64,000 nucleotides of DNA from positions 186,001 to 250,000 of the forward strand of contig WBMZ01010856.1 in assembly GCA_013400975.1 (NCBI GenBank). The letters run 5' to 3'. Shown here piece after piece: positions 11,201-23,460 of this stretch. Source of the stretch: Atrichornis clamosus (Eukaryota; Chordata; Aves; Passeriformes; Menuridae). Both the position numbers and the translations under genes were made by a program. How positions within the stretch are numbered: position 1 is the first letter of the stretch; the number at the start of each line of letters is the position of its first letter. The notes beneath the pieces were generated by a model. The model was not told the origin of the DNA and did no database searches. It saw nothing but the letters and a program-made list of their open reading frames with translations.

Positions 11201-14200
11201 TTCAAGCAATTGTTTGATGAGAGATCCTGTCCTTTCCAAAAAGGGCATTTGACCATGAAAGGTCAAATTTTTCAACACTGGTACACCAGTTGTCTCAGCT
11301 GGGAATGCTCTGGAGCCTGTGTGAGCTCCTTGTGTCATCACTGCAATTCCTGGTGCATGCAGTGACGTGATGAGCCCTGGAGCCACGCTGGCCTAGACCT
11401 CCTTTGCCACAGAGAAGGTGCCTGAAGCCCAAGAAGGAGGCAGGCTGGGAAGATGTCCAGCTTTCTGTGCATGCAGCAATTTCTTATGCAACTATCAAGA
11501 AAAGAAACTCTCTGCCCTGAAATGGTAGTTATTTATCTTTTTAACTCTGTGGCCACAAACTTTTTCAGCAGTTTTGAGATGTTGATATGCTTTTAAAGAT
11601 GCTAAAAATGTGTCAGCCTGTCTATAGGATTATTTGGGGTTTTTTTGTCCTTAGTCAAGGTATCTAAGAAGAACATGGGGAAATTGGTGGATGCCATGAC
11701 TACAGCCCAGCAGCTGAAGCAGAGCAGTCAGGCTTTACTCCATGCAGGTGAGGAGCATGTGAGCCTTGCTGCCTTCTACTCCATGGAAACAGCCTTCCAC
11801 TGCCCTGAAGGCTGAAGCATTGGTAGTGGGAGAGGGAAGATGTGAATGCCATGGAAACATCCCTGCTTCACTAAGGAAGTGTAGTGGTGTTTCTTTTGGT
11901 TTTACTCTTAGGTATGTGCAGTCGGTCATCCCACAACAGCAAGTAAACATTTTGTTTCAGTTTTGGGAGAGAAATCTATCCCTGAAGACACTCACTTGTA
12001 TCTTTTTCTGGTTTTTCATTCTCTAGGTGCAGCGACACACAAATTGATGCTTGCCACCAGGGCTAAGCCATGCCCCAGTTAATAGAGTTTTAGTGCCAGA
12101 CATGTTTTGTGGCCAACATCTCCCCCACATTAAAAGCAGTGTATTTTAGTGCATGCCCATTAGTAAAGGTTGGGTTTGTGTGCTTTAACTGAGAATTCTA
12201 TGCCTTCTTTGTTTTAGGAAGTGTCGTCCACATGAAGATGTTTTTTCATGCCTATCATGCATCCAGGCTGCAGTTTTGCTGGCATGGAACCAGGAAGGAT
12301 GGCACTCTTTGTCTCCTGCTAGTTCTGCTCAGCCCTGGGTGCTTACACCCTCACTTCTTCGGCGTTGCTCAGTGTGGCAATGCTGCCTTTCTGGGGCAGT
12401 AACTCTCCTGCTGCACAATCAGTGCAGTTTAAGATATAAAGGTATGAAGTGAAGCCCGTGACAGCTTGAGGGATTGCGTGGGCCTTTATCAGCCAGAACC
12501 TCTCTGAGCGCAAACACAAAAATGTTGTTGACAGACAACTTTCATAAATTGCTTTGTTGAGTGTCAGCTTCACTTTATAGCACATTGTCACATGCCAGTG
12601 CTGACACTCATGGCAGAACTTGCTGGCACAGTATGGCATGCTTATCTGTAGTTTTTCTGCATTTTTTTCCTAGGAAAATCCTTATGGTCCAAACTGGAGC
12701 CATGTTATCAGACTTTGCCCTTGATGCATAGGTGAGAGTGGCTGTTTTCCATAGCATGTACTGCCAGAACCATGCCAACATCATAATTAAAAACTGGGTG
12801 ATGCAAAATGAATGCTTTAAATGTACTCATATTTCTGTGAGGTGTTTTCTGCTGCTGGACTTTTAATGTCCAAGACCTTCTGTAGCAGCATCTGTTATTC
12901 AGAGGGGAAAGGTTTGCTGCAGACTCACCAGAGTTAACAGTAACCATGGGCCAGGTGAGATGGAAACACCCTTCTTTTTCATCATTTACTTTTCTCAGCT
13001 GTTTGCTGTGCTATGTTGTGCCCACTGCCATGCCAACTTAGCCAGGAAGGGAATTTTCCTGCTGGTATCATATGTAGCCAGACAAGGGTTGTAGTAACTA
13101 CAACGTTAAACTGAGTCACAAAGCTGCCTAAATGGTTGTAGCGTGTGGCTAAAGAAAGGAAAAAAAGAAACAAAAGAAACATCACCCATAAAGACTTTAA
13201 CATTGAGCAAAAAGAGAGAGAAGCAATGAAGAGACTGTAGGAACTTCAAAGTAAGCAAAACATTCTCTGTGGATTTCCCTTTTCCCCAAAAACTGGGAAG
13301 TGGCAGATGGGTAATCACCAAAACCCACATCACCTCCTTGAGATATGGCCTGGGGAGAAAACTTGCAAGGCACTTATGTGAAAAAAACCCAATGCATGAA
13401 GCCCTAAATGGTACCTACAAGGTGTGGATCTCCCTGGGCTATCCCAGACATCTGGAGGGCATTGGGGCACCTGGAGCCAAGCAGCTCCCAGTCAGCAGCT
13501 GGAGCACATGCACGCTGTGGAGCTGGGCTGTGCGGCCTCACTGGTTTTTGGCCTATCATGAAGTCGGGAGTCCCTGGGTTACACCACAAGCTGACTTTTG
13601 CAGCTTCCTAGAGGTCAAGAAAAAGGACAGCATTTCCTCAGCATTTTTATCACGCTTTATGCCATTATGTGGCTCATGGTAAGCAGGCAGCAAGGAGAGC
13701 CAGCACTTCCTTTCAGCACATCAGCACATGGCAGAAGGCCTGCTCTGAGGTGGTGCAGACACTGGGTGAGAGCAGGAGCAATTGGCTCTTGCTGTGGGCG
13801 AGCTCAGCAAGTGTCACATGGAAGTGATTAGCCCAAACACCAAGGATCAAAGGAGTAGATTATTTTGACATTTAGGCCTGAATATGGCATTTCCAGGGAT
13901 TCTTATAATGATTTGGCCAAAGACTTAATTAACAAGGCACAAGCCTGGTGTGGGAAGTGGGAAGTGATTCACACAGTGAAAAAATGAGCACATCGTAGAA
14001 CTCGGGCTGCTGTTGCCCACGGCTTTCTGGGGCTTAGGGAAAGGGTACCCTGCACACAAGGTCACAGCAGCGTTTAGTCTCTCATGCTGGAGCTGCTCTA
14101 GGTGGCATCAGTGCCCTTGGCAAGTTGCCCACGGCTGGGTCCAGAAGCAGCTTGTGGTATCAAGGTGTGCTCTGGGTGTTCTGTTCTGTGGTAGGTGCTG

Positions 14201-14589
14201 GGCTTTCCCCCCAGAAGGGCAGCTGGAAAGGCTGTGGGTCAGTGCTTAAACCAGGACTGGTGTTTGGTGGCTTGGTTAGTTCAGGAACCTGCTAGTCCAA
14301 CATGCTGGCCTTGAGACTCATTTCTTTGAATGTATATGTCTCCAGTGAGCAAGCAGCCCCCCTGTCCTTTAGTTTGGGGTGGTCTCTTATTTGTGAGGGA
14401 GCTGAAATGCAGGCAATGAAGTACATCAGGTGGGGCTGGGTGTGTGATCCCAAGCTGAACGTGTTAGTGACCGTGCCCTGGTGTTGTGGGACTGGAGGGC
14501 AGCAGTAAGTCCCTCTGACATCACCTGCAGCACGGGGGTTTGCCTGCTATAGGTGCAGCATTAGGTGTCAGAGCCATGGCAAGAGGCTC
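8291..14589. other. Intergenic DNA downstream of FGF12, no gene seen
   Basis: Nothing recognisable apart from a T14 run at 11073-11086 and ordinary unique sequence. Overlapping frames around 10.0-10.5 kb on both strands are in a locally GC-rich patch and look spurious. If FGF12 used a very long 3' UTR or there were a non-coding RNA, it could overlap here, but the sequence does not show it. Confidence 0.55.
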
Positions 14590-14595
14590 TTTATT
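14590..14595 (-). promoter_or_regulatory. Candidate distal poly(A) signal
   Basis: AATAAA on the minus strand in the context CTTGAAATAAAGAGCC, about 2.24 kb past the FGF12 stop. I saw no other perfect AATAAA on this strand between here and 16.39 kb, so it is the next candidate for a longer FGF12 3' UTR. A single hexamer is weak evidence. Confidence 0.25.
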
Positions 14596-14799
14596 TCAAG
14601 GTTTCAGCTTTTCAAAACACAAAAGGACAGGCTTGAAATTCATTCCTTCATGCTGATCCTGGGAGTCTTCCATAACCCTGAGATTTGTCTGTCTCTTTGC
14701 TTCCTGTTCGGAGCCACTCACGGAGCCCCGATGCCCCGGTACTGGCACAGTGGGGCTGGAGGCACTGGGGGCAGCAGTGGCTTTGCTGGGCATCATGGC

Positions 14800-14833
14800 C
14801 AGCCCTGGCACAGCCCTGGCACAGCCCTGGCAC
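14800..14833 (+). repeat. 11-bp tandem repeat, three copies
   Basis: CAGCCCTGGCA is repeated three times in a GC-rich stretch about 2 kb past the FGF12 stop. If the long 3' UTR is used, the repeat would lie within it. Confidence 0.93.
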
Positions 14834-16396
14834 TCCCCTCTCCCACAGCAGCTCTGCGTGTGTGGCCCCCAGCGAGCTGAGGCACTGGCTGGGATAGCAC
14901 GGAGCCTCCATAACTGAAGTGGTGTTTGGCATTTCACTTATGCCCATTAGTTATAAGTGACACAAACACGCCCACCCGGCCGTAACTGCAAGGCTTTGGG
15001 CTGGTTCGTCTTCTATAAGGGGCTGTTCTGACTCAGCACCCCATTCCAGGCCCTTGGCCAATTGCTTTTTTGTTTTCAGCCCGTGCAGGACCTGTGCCCA
15101 TGGCTTCAGCAGCAAAGGGTTCCCAGGCCCCTCAGCCAGTGCAGTGCCTGTTTTTGTCACAGTAGCTCTATCACTGCTACTGCTGCTCATTCCTGCAAGC
15201 CCTGGATGCCAGGAGAGGTCAGACTGAAGTTAATGTGCGTGATCAGGAAAAGGGGCACAGCCCACGCTGCCCTGCTGCAGTCCCACCCAGCAGTGGGAGT
15301 GTGTGGTTCACTGCTGACCCCCGACCCACAAGGACAGAAAGTGCCAGACAGGGAGAGCCCCTTGTCAATCCCCACTAAAGCCCTCTTTGCTGCAGGTGGG
15401 CTCAGTGCTGGGCATCCCTCACCCCACTGCCTTCTTCCTTGCCTTTCCCTGCCCAGGAATTTGTTACTTCTGAAGTCCAGCATCTGAAGCCCTGGCACCG
15501 GCAAGACACGTGCCCACACCCATACCCAGGCTGCCGCAACATCTCAGGGGCCTCAGCCCATCACAGTGGTAGCCTGAGGATTAGAGGGGTTTGTAGCCTC
15601 AGCTTTGAACATGTGGGGTATGTGTGGAGCCCTAACACTTGGGGAGACCCCAACGGATTGCAGGAAATGGCATGGAAGCATGTCCTTACCCTGGCACAGC
15701 TGGATAGGCACAACCACCCATGTTCCCCTGTAGCTGCTCCCTCCTACGCACACCCCACCTACTCCCTTCCTATATCCCTCTTTCCATTGAAATCCCTGTG
15801 TTACCCTCTCATACAGCACATGCATCACCCTTTCCATCTGACAACAAGGATTCCAGTAGCGTTTCTTGATCTGTTTCCTATTTTAAAGCAAGCCGCCATC
15901 CCTCCTGCCCTTTATCTAACTCTACCCTAATAAATATGATCACTTCATCCTGTGAGACCTGAAAACCCATTTCTGAAATTCCCCTGGCAACTAATACAGT
16001 AAAACAAGCCTATAAATATAAATAATTATGATAAAAAGGCATAAAATGCCAGACTTGTGTCAAACACACTCACAGAGTGACACTAGCAACAAATAACTAC
16101 GCAGTGTTTGAATGTAAATGGAAAAAGCTGAATACAGAGTAACTACTTCATTGCCCGTAACTGTCAGACTCCTAATTTGGACAGGCCGTATTTTACTGAC
16201 AGCAAACACAGTCATAATGCATCCCTACCTTTCCTGCTTTGTGAAAAATCCCATCCATCCCCAGGGAAGCAAGGATGTTAAAGACAGTGATGTGAACGTG
16301 AGGTGAAAGGGTAAGACAGAAAGCACAGTCCCAGGATGTATTTCCCATGCGTTTCTTGCACATCATATGCTAAGTTCAATTTTCCAAAAGCTTTGT

Positions 16397-16417
16397 TTTA
16401 TTTTTAAAGGTAACATC

Positions 16418-16423
<6 letters not shown>
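16397..16423 (-). promoter_or_regulatory. Candidate poly(A) signals, proximal pair
   Basis: Two AATAAA hexamers lie on the minus strand at 16423-16418 (at the edge of the AAT microsatellite) and 16402-16397, about 410-435 nt past the FGF12 stop. The sequence about 20-50 nt downstream in transcript sense (near 16355-16375) is mildly T/G-rich. The first hexamer could simply be a by-product of the repeat. No transcript evidence is available. Confidence 0.3.
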
Positions 16424-16478
<55 letters not shown>

Positions 16479-16507
16479 TTATTAGTTGTTATTATTATTA
16501 TTATTAT
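16419..16507 (+). repeat. (ATT)n microsatellite, interrupted
   Basis: An almost perfect ATT array runs from 16419 to about 16476. A break (ATTTATTAGTTGTT) follows, then another short ATT run to 16507. In FGF12 mRNA sense this is (AAT)n, about 325-415 nt past the stop, so a likely length-variable site in the 3' UTR. Confidence 0.97.
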
Positions 16508-16607
16508 GCAGAGATGAGATTTTTTTCCCCCTTTGATCACAGAGCAAACAGTTTGCTTTTGAAAATGTTAATGGAGTCCTGATTTAAAACATTTTTTCTT
16601 CACTTTT

Positions 16608-16630
16608 TTGTTGTTGTTGTTGTTGTTGTT
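16608..16630 (+). repeat. (TTG)n microsatellite
   Basis: About seven TTG units followed by a short T run. Read as (CAA)n in the FGF12 3' UTR, about 200-225 nt past the stop. Confidence 0.95.
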
Positions 16631-16772
16631 TTTTTAAAACGTTGCAACAGGCAGGATCTGGGTTTCGATTTTCTCGTCCTACACCAAGAAAGATTCTGGA
16701 GTTCACACTCCGAGCCACTACCAGCAGGTCCTGCCTTGCTCAGTTGTCATCGTCTCAGTGTGGTTTCGCCAG

Positions 16773-16803
16773 GTGGGGTGGGTAGGTGGGTGGGAGGGGA
16801 GGA
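16773..16803 (+). other. G-quadruplex-type motif on the strand opposite the FGF12 3' UTR
   Basis: Five G runs of three or four (GGGG-T-GGG, TAGGT, GGG-T-GGG-A-GGGG) occur in 31 bp. They lie on the plus strand, the template for FGF12, so the mRNA carries the complementary C-rich tract 28-58 nt after the stop codon. Such C-rich UTR tracts are typical binding sites for poly(C)-binding proteins; binding here is inference. Confidence 0.7.
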
Positions 16804-16830
16804 GTTGGAAGAAGGGAGGGTATTTGTCAG

Positions 16831-16971
<141 letters not shown>

Positions 16972-18458
16972 TTAACAGCCCTGAAGTCACAGACATTCAT
17001 GACCGTAACAAATTGTTTGTGTATGATGCTGAAATTCCAGCCCCAATACAAACACACACAGAGACTTACAAAAACCTCTGTGATCCAGCAGCAGATCTGT
17101 TACCAAGCAGGATCAACACGTTACCTGCCCTCACTGCTAATCAGATCCTCCTTCTGTCTCTGGATTCTTGCAAAGGCACAGAGAGAAGCAGGGGATTGAC
17201 TGCTCACAGATAAGTCTTTCCAGGTTTTGTGTGCTTTACAGCTCTTTCATGTTATATTCGTATATATAAAATAAACATTCCAGTTCACAGAACCATGTAT
17301 TGCCTTGAAATGCTGATTATCATCTAAAACCAGGTCCAACCTCTAATGAAAGCTCCTGAGAGACTTGAATTAAAACTACACCTGCACCTGAGCCAGGCAA
17401 GCCTGCTGGCTGTTGAGCTGTGGATCAGGAAGCGGTGACTCAAGCCCATTTGGCTCCATCACCCAAGAGCTGAGGTCTGCTCTCAGTGCTTCCTATTAAT
17501 TCCTCTCTAAATAGAGCCAGCCAGCCAAGGTCAAGGCCGTGAGCAGACACATGGGGATGAGTTCAGTGACAGCAAGTCAGGAGCCATCCCAGCTTTGCGT
17601 GGTCATCTGGCAGCACCTGAGAACAGGGTGGCTGGAGGGCACCTTCTCTCCAGACCCAATCCAGGTACGCAATGTGTGTCCTATAAAAATGTACTCGCTG
17701 GAGCCTGGACAGTCTGAGGAGGCAATGTCTGCCCAAGGCATGGCTCATCCCCATGTGCTGGGCAGGACAAAGCATTCATCCAGCTCACCATGCGGCCTAA
17801 GTCCTCACGGCTGTCCTTGTGCCACGTGAGGTGTGGCAGAGCTGGGCCATGGGCTGCTCACACCAAGGGGAGCATCTCTGATGAGCTCAGTGCGAATGCG
17901 GCAGGGTGTAGATGTGGTTGAAATAGTGAGGCATCTCAAGGGCAGGCACAGTGGAGATGGGAACATAAGGTGGGTCCAGACTGCAAATGTCACGTCCAGA
18001 TCTTTGCAGAAGTTAGGAAATGAAGAAATGATTGTGCACTGCTTCATTTTGTAAAGCTGTCACATCACAAGCAGTGGCACAGAGCTCCAGCATAGGGTAG
18101 AGCCTATCAGGGTTTGCTTCTGGGTAATCAACAAGAACAAAACTTCAAAAATTATCTGAAGGAATGAAAAAAACTACCCCACGTATGAAAAGGTGATATA
18201 AGTGCTTGTATTTATAACCTGCCCTGATTGGCAAATAAATCCCAGCAATTAGAGGCAGACTGCAAATGACATTATTGCTCTGCATTTTTACTCCTGGCTA
18301 GATAAACAGTTATAGCAGTGTGCAACAATACAGGACAGAGATAAAGTGCAGTCAACTGTGTATTAATAGGAGGAATATTGAATTGAATATATGAGCAGGG
18401 AAGAAATATTACTTTTCCCATAGAGTATTTTTCATGCAAGGCTTTCAAAGCAGTTTGA

Positions 18459-18482
18459 ACACACACACACACACACACACAG
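18459..18482 (+). repeat. (AC)n microsatellite
   Basis: About twelve AC units in the last intron of FGF12. Confidence 0.97.
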
Positions 18483-21400
18483 AGGGTATCCCAGAAAGCC
18501 TCAAGGCAGGTACTGCTCTACAAACTATTATTGCTACTGCAGCTATTTTTCGATAAAAATTAGAAAAAAATGAGAATATTAAGGAGTTATCCCATGGGTC
18601 TGGGCCAGGATGAGCAATGCCAGGACTGTCCATCATGCCCAGACTATGGATGCTGTCTGCATGCTCTAAGGACTGTGTGGCATGGCAGCAACAGATGGAA
18701 AAGGGCTCTCACAACCCCTTTCAGCTGCTGAGCTGCCCCTCACGCCTTGGAGAGTGTCACTCAACAACATGGTGAATTTGCCTGCTGTGGCAAAGTACCT
18801 AATAAAATCCTGAAGAAAGTATGAAATAGTTATCAACGGATGAAAACCTGTGCCCTTGTAATTTCTTATTATGAGTTGCAGAGCCTTTGGACAGCACTGA
18901 GGATGTGCATCACTTCTGTGACTCACCTTATTCTCGGATGTGATGTTTGCCCAGCAGAATTAGGTACTTGTGCCAGTGTTGTCCCAGTGCCCCTGACATT
19001 CCAAACACAAAGTTCTGTCTCAAGTGCACTGTTGCCTTCATCCTGACCTCTCTGGTCCCAAGCTGGAGCTGGAGGGACTCCGTGAGTTCTTCCCCCAGAT
19101 AGCTGCATGTACCAAGCTCATCACACCCACATCCATCCCCAGGAATCCATCAGGCTGGGCCAAATGCTTAACCACAAGGGCTGAGCACATGCAAAGCCTG
19201 CAGCAGCAGCACCACGGCATGCTGCCTTTCCTCAACTCCCTGCCTCTCACCACGGCCTTTGGGCAAAAACATTACACTGCTAACAAGATCCACAGAGTAA
19301 TGAATATAAACCAGGCTACAGAAGTAAACAACATTTGCAGCTACAAATGAAGGAAACCCTGTACCTGGCAAGCAAAGAGGGTAGGAATTGCAAGTTTATC
19401 TTCCAGTCTAGTGCATGATACAAGTACTGATGTGGGGCATGGCTGGAGACTGCTCTCATCAAGCTTTTCAGACAGAGCTGTCAAAGCCTCTGTACCAGAC
19501 AGGCTGTGCCAACAGCCCATGCCAGGAAATCTAAAGCAGCATAGGACAAGCGTATTTTCAGTATTTAGATACACCTAGAGGATCAGCGTACACAGTACTT
19601 ACACAGCATTAAGCACAACAGGGTGGCTGCACGTTCTACACAAGAGGCTTGTGCCGAGCTGTGGCCGTGGCTCAGTGGGGGCTGCAAACCCTGGCACTGT
19701 GGCACAAGGTGTGTACACACACATCTGCACAGGCACGGGGCTTCAAGGACAGCCCAACATGTTGTGCAACACAGGCTCCTGGGCCGCAGCTTGTTCCTCT
19801 TTGTACTGAGGAAGCTCGAGCGTGACTCATGCAGGGAGATGTTCGTCACGGACCGGGGAGGGGGTGTCTGCAAAGGGACTGTTGTGAGTACCCAGATCTC
19901 CCCGGCTCTGAAGTACGTCTTTGGGGCCCAGGACTCGCAGCACTCACTGGCAGGTCTCTTCGGGCTCCCTGTGTGTGTGAGCATGTGTGTGTAGACACCC
20001 TTCCCTGTCACCTGCACTGAGGTGAAGCAGCAGCAGTATGACAGCCGGCGTGCCCGGACGCCTGGGAGGTCTGCTGGTGCACACAGCACAAGGAGCTTTG
20101 GAGGGATGAGCAATTCAGCTCAAACAAGAGTTCCCTCCCTGCTTTGCCTTGCTTCTCCCACCCACCCACACCCACACACCAAGCCAAATACAGCCCTTAG
20201 TGTCTGGAAACCAAGCTAATGCTTTGGAGTTTCAATCAGATAATCAGCTCCTATGCCCCAGATTCCAATCAACACATCCATATTCATGCTTTAATTGGAA
20301 AGTGCTGTTAGCGTGATCTGCTGAAGAGCTGCAGGCATTCGTGGAAGGGGGTGAACGCAGTGGAGCTGCACGCATGTCTGCTTCTTGCAGCTTTTGATTC
20401 CCTGCTGCCCTGCTAACCAGCAGTGTCTGGCATTCACAGGCACAAGGGAAAAATTGGCACAAACGCACCAATTAGGAAGGAGACTGAGGGTACAAGCCAG
20501 GAGGGAAGGGGGCGGCAGGGACCATTCCTCCTGAAGGCAAAGGCATGGGAAAGGGGCTGCCTGTCACCCAGAAACAGCTCAAACTCTTGCCTACGTGCTG
20601 GCACAGGATCCCAGTCACATTTCTGCTTCCCAGACACGGCACTGGCACATCACCCACATGATGACACTGAAATCACCCTGGACATCAGGGACTGCCTGAG
20701 TTTGGAAAGCATAATTCTGTGTCCTGACCCTAGTACTTCTCACCTGGCATCACTGCAAGTTGAGGACATTTAGGGGATGCAACAAACTCCATTTCCTTTC
20801 TCTAGAATACAGCAAAAAGCTTATTAAGCACCTTGGATATATCCCATCCGTCCATCCTCACTCCGGGGCTTTCCCTGCCCCAGACCCTCGTGAGTCACGA
20901 GGAACCCACATTTTTCTCAGCTGCCGTTCAGCAGGTGGGCAGGTGGGCAGCCCTGAAGGATCACCACATGCCCGGTGGTGCCTGGCTGGGTCTGGGCAGG
21001 GCTGGGAGCACATCTTCTGGCAGGCAGCCTGGAGATGGGCTCTTTCCCGTGACAGATGCCACAGCTCTGGGTGTCGGTGTCTGCCCGAGCGGCTGCATTT
21101 GCCAGTGCTTCGGTGCAGAGAATTAATTGACTGAGCAGCAGCACTCAGGGGCAGGAGGGAGGGAGTGAGTAGGCACCCTCGTTTTCTGCCTCTAATTTCT
21201 GTGTTCTAAACCTGGTCCCAGCTGATGCATTTCAGGGGCATTTGAGCTCCTGTCTGTCTGGTGGTAAAATGTGAAGGATGCTGCCAGGTGAAATCACACT
21301 TTGTTCAGATAAGAAAGGCAGAACAGGATGGCAAAAAGCCAAGCGAAATCGTGGTTAAAATACATCACATTTGCCATCTAATAAGATGATTAGGAGTCTG

Positions 21401-21550
21401 ATAGATGGACAAGTGAGTTAGTGTGGGACAGAAAACATATCAAAGCCTGCCCACTGGAAGACCGACCCAAGAGAGGAATTGTGTTAGCAAAGATTAATAA
21501 AGAGCGTGAAGGTTTGTGGGATTGGATTTTTTAAGAATACTTTTTATGAT

Positions 21551-21853
21551 GCCATGAGAGTGACATTTTACACAGGCAGGTAGTGATAGGACAAGGGGGA
21601 ACGGTTTTAAACTAAAAGAGGAGAGATTTAAATTAGGTATGAGGAAGAAATTCTCTACTGTGAGGGTGCTGAGGCACTGGCACAGGTTGCCCAGGGTTGG
21701 TCAGGGATGCCCCATCCTTGGAAGTGTTCAAGGCCAGGCTGGACGGGACCCTAAGCAACCTGATCTAATGGGTGGCATCCCTGCCCATGGCAGGGGGGTT
21801 GGAACTAGATGATGTTCCAGGTCCCTTCCAACCCAAGTCTTTCTATGATTCCA
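21551..21853 (+). mobile_element. CR1 LINE, 5'-truncated 3' end
   Basis: The stretch follows the CR1 3'-end consensus: GTAGTGATAGGACAAGGGG, then AGGAAGAAATTCTCTACTGT, GAGGCACTGGCACAGGTTGC, GGAAGTGTTCAAGGCCAGGC, CCCTGCCCATGGCAGG and GGTCCCTTCCAACCCAA, ending TTCTATGATTCC. Only about the last 300 bp of the element is present, with no reverse-transcriptase frame, as is usual for dead CR1 copies. It is on the plus strand, antisense to FGF12, inside the last intron. CR1 dominates bird genomes (also turtles and crocodiles) and is the best lineage marker in the window. Confidence 0.95.
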
Positions 21854-23415
21854 TATTTTATATATTAAGGTGATACCTTTGAAGCATTTTCACAAGGCCT
21901 ACTGCAACTTCCTAGTCAAGAGTGTCTTGTACTTCCTTACAACATCTGAGCACTCTGCCTTAACAAAACCTGGATGTTACATCCCTGAGGAATGACAATG
22001 GGAAAGGTCTGGCTGCTTGGATATTCATCAGTGGTAATAAATGGATCCAAACTAGCCATTAACAGGTCACCTTTACATCTGAGATGTGTTCACATCATGA
22101 GGGCTGAAGCACCATAAATTTGGAGTTCAGGGCCACTCCACTGACTTAAATGGAGGAAGAGTCTTCTGCTTTCTGTGGCCAGATTTGCCACCCCAAATGC
22201 CTTCTAGCTCTGCCCAGGGGAGAGAGGAAATGTAACTCTTTGGGAGAGTGACCTGGAAATTATGTCTTCAAGGAGAAGGAAACATAAATAACAAAGCATA
22301 TCCACAACAAGCATCTGATAATATTCCTACTTATGCTACTGGAAACTTCTCATGTTGTTTGAGATGGATTTGGATATTTAGAAGAACGAGAGGCACTGTG
22401 GATGGTAGGGTTGTTCCAGCACTAATCATTACAGACACTTAAAGAGACTGAAATTGCTCCAAAAGATTGCTTGTTGTCCAAGTGACAATTATACTCAAGC
22501 TCATTTCTTGTGCAGTCTAGTTCAATCTATATGTCTGCACTTCAGGGCTCATTTAGCTCAAATAATCAGTGATCAGAAATACAAATATCAAAAGAAATGT
22601 GGTGCATATGTGTGTTTTTAAGCAAAACTGGCACCACACAGTACATCAACTGCTGCCTACCAGGCTGTTTGCCTTGGCTTTGCCTGTGCACAGATGGGAG
22701 AGGAACTTAACGTCTCCCCTGTTATTACTCAGTAAGTTTTCTGTGCTTTCATATTGATTAAGCTTAATCTTACTTCCAAAAACAAACAAATCCTACCTAC
22801 ACTAAACTAAAAAACCCTCCTACCAACCAAAACTCGAAACTTTTCCAGTTGGTATCTACTGACTTTTGTACAGAATACCTCCAGCACCCTGCCAATCTAT
22901 GTGAGTCAAAACTCTCTGTTTTTAGCACAGCAGAAAGCTGTAGCTGCTAAAAGCCATATGTAACACACATCCATATACAGATACCACAGTGTATATATGC
23001 ACATGTACTCACATGTAGTACTTAGAAATTATCTGTGAGGATATTTCCTATTTATTTACTAGTGTGCTGTCCATTTGCAATTTCAAGGAGCCTTCTGAAT
23101 TCAGAAAGCAGGATGAAGCAATGGGAATCAAATGGGCTCAGAGAGCAATCTGGGGTTTTTTTCTGTTTCCTTTCCCTGCAAATGCCCCCTTCACTAAACT
23201 GCTGCATAATTTTTCTGTATATTACGAACAACTGGGAACTTTCATCTCAGAGAGAACTGCCATTGAGTGGTAGGTGAAGCGATTCCTAGCTATGTATGTG
23301 ACACCTCTCTTTCCCAGGGGAGCAGATTCCTCCTTGCGCAAATTCCTGTGTCAGCCATCACATGGCAGGGCTAATGCTGGTGGTGGTGGTACCCAGCAAC
23401 AGGAAACCTGGGGGT

Positions 23416-23460
23416 GTTACTGTGGATGGAAGCTGCAAAGTTACTGTGGATGAAAGCTGT
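23416..23460 (+). repeat. 24-bp tandem duplication
   Basis: GTTACTGTGGATGGAAGCTG plus CAAA is followed directly by a second, slightly diverged copy (GTTACTGTGGATGAAAGCTG). It lies in the last intron. The period is a multiple of three and so leaves a frame open, but I see no other coding sign. Confidence 0.9.

Larger units (their letters stand above)
16397..16830 (-). other. FGF12: FGF12 3' untranslated region (minimum extent)
   Basis: The sequence directly after the TAG is transcribed 3' UTR by position. I drew the lower limit at the first AATAAA on the minus strand outside the microsatellite (16402 to 16397). In mRNA sense the region holds a C-rich tract at about 28-58 nt past the stop, a (CAA)n run, an A-rich stretch and a long (AAT)n run. 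The true end is unknown. FGF12 transcripts in other vertebrates can have UTRs of several kb, so the mRNA may run on to the AATAAA at 14595-14590 or further. Confidence 0.55.

Noticed and set aside
16367..16582. Open frame encoding a poly-isoleucine protein
   Set aside because: It is simply the (ATT)n microsatellite read in frame.
19583..20113. 176-codon minus-strand open frame, one of the longest in the window
   Set aside because: It lies inside the FGF12 last intron in a GC-rich patch. The translation is Cys/Ser/Pro-rich without domains, and other frames are open over the same DNA.
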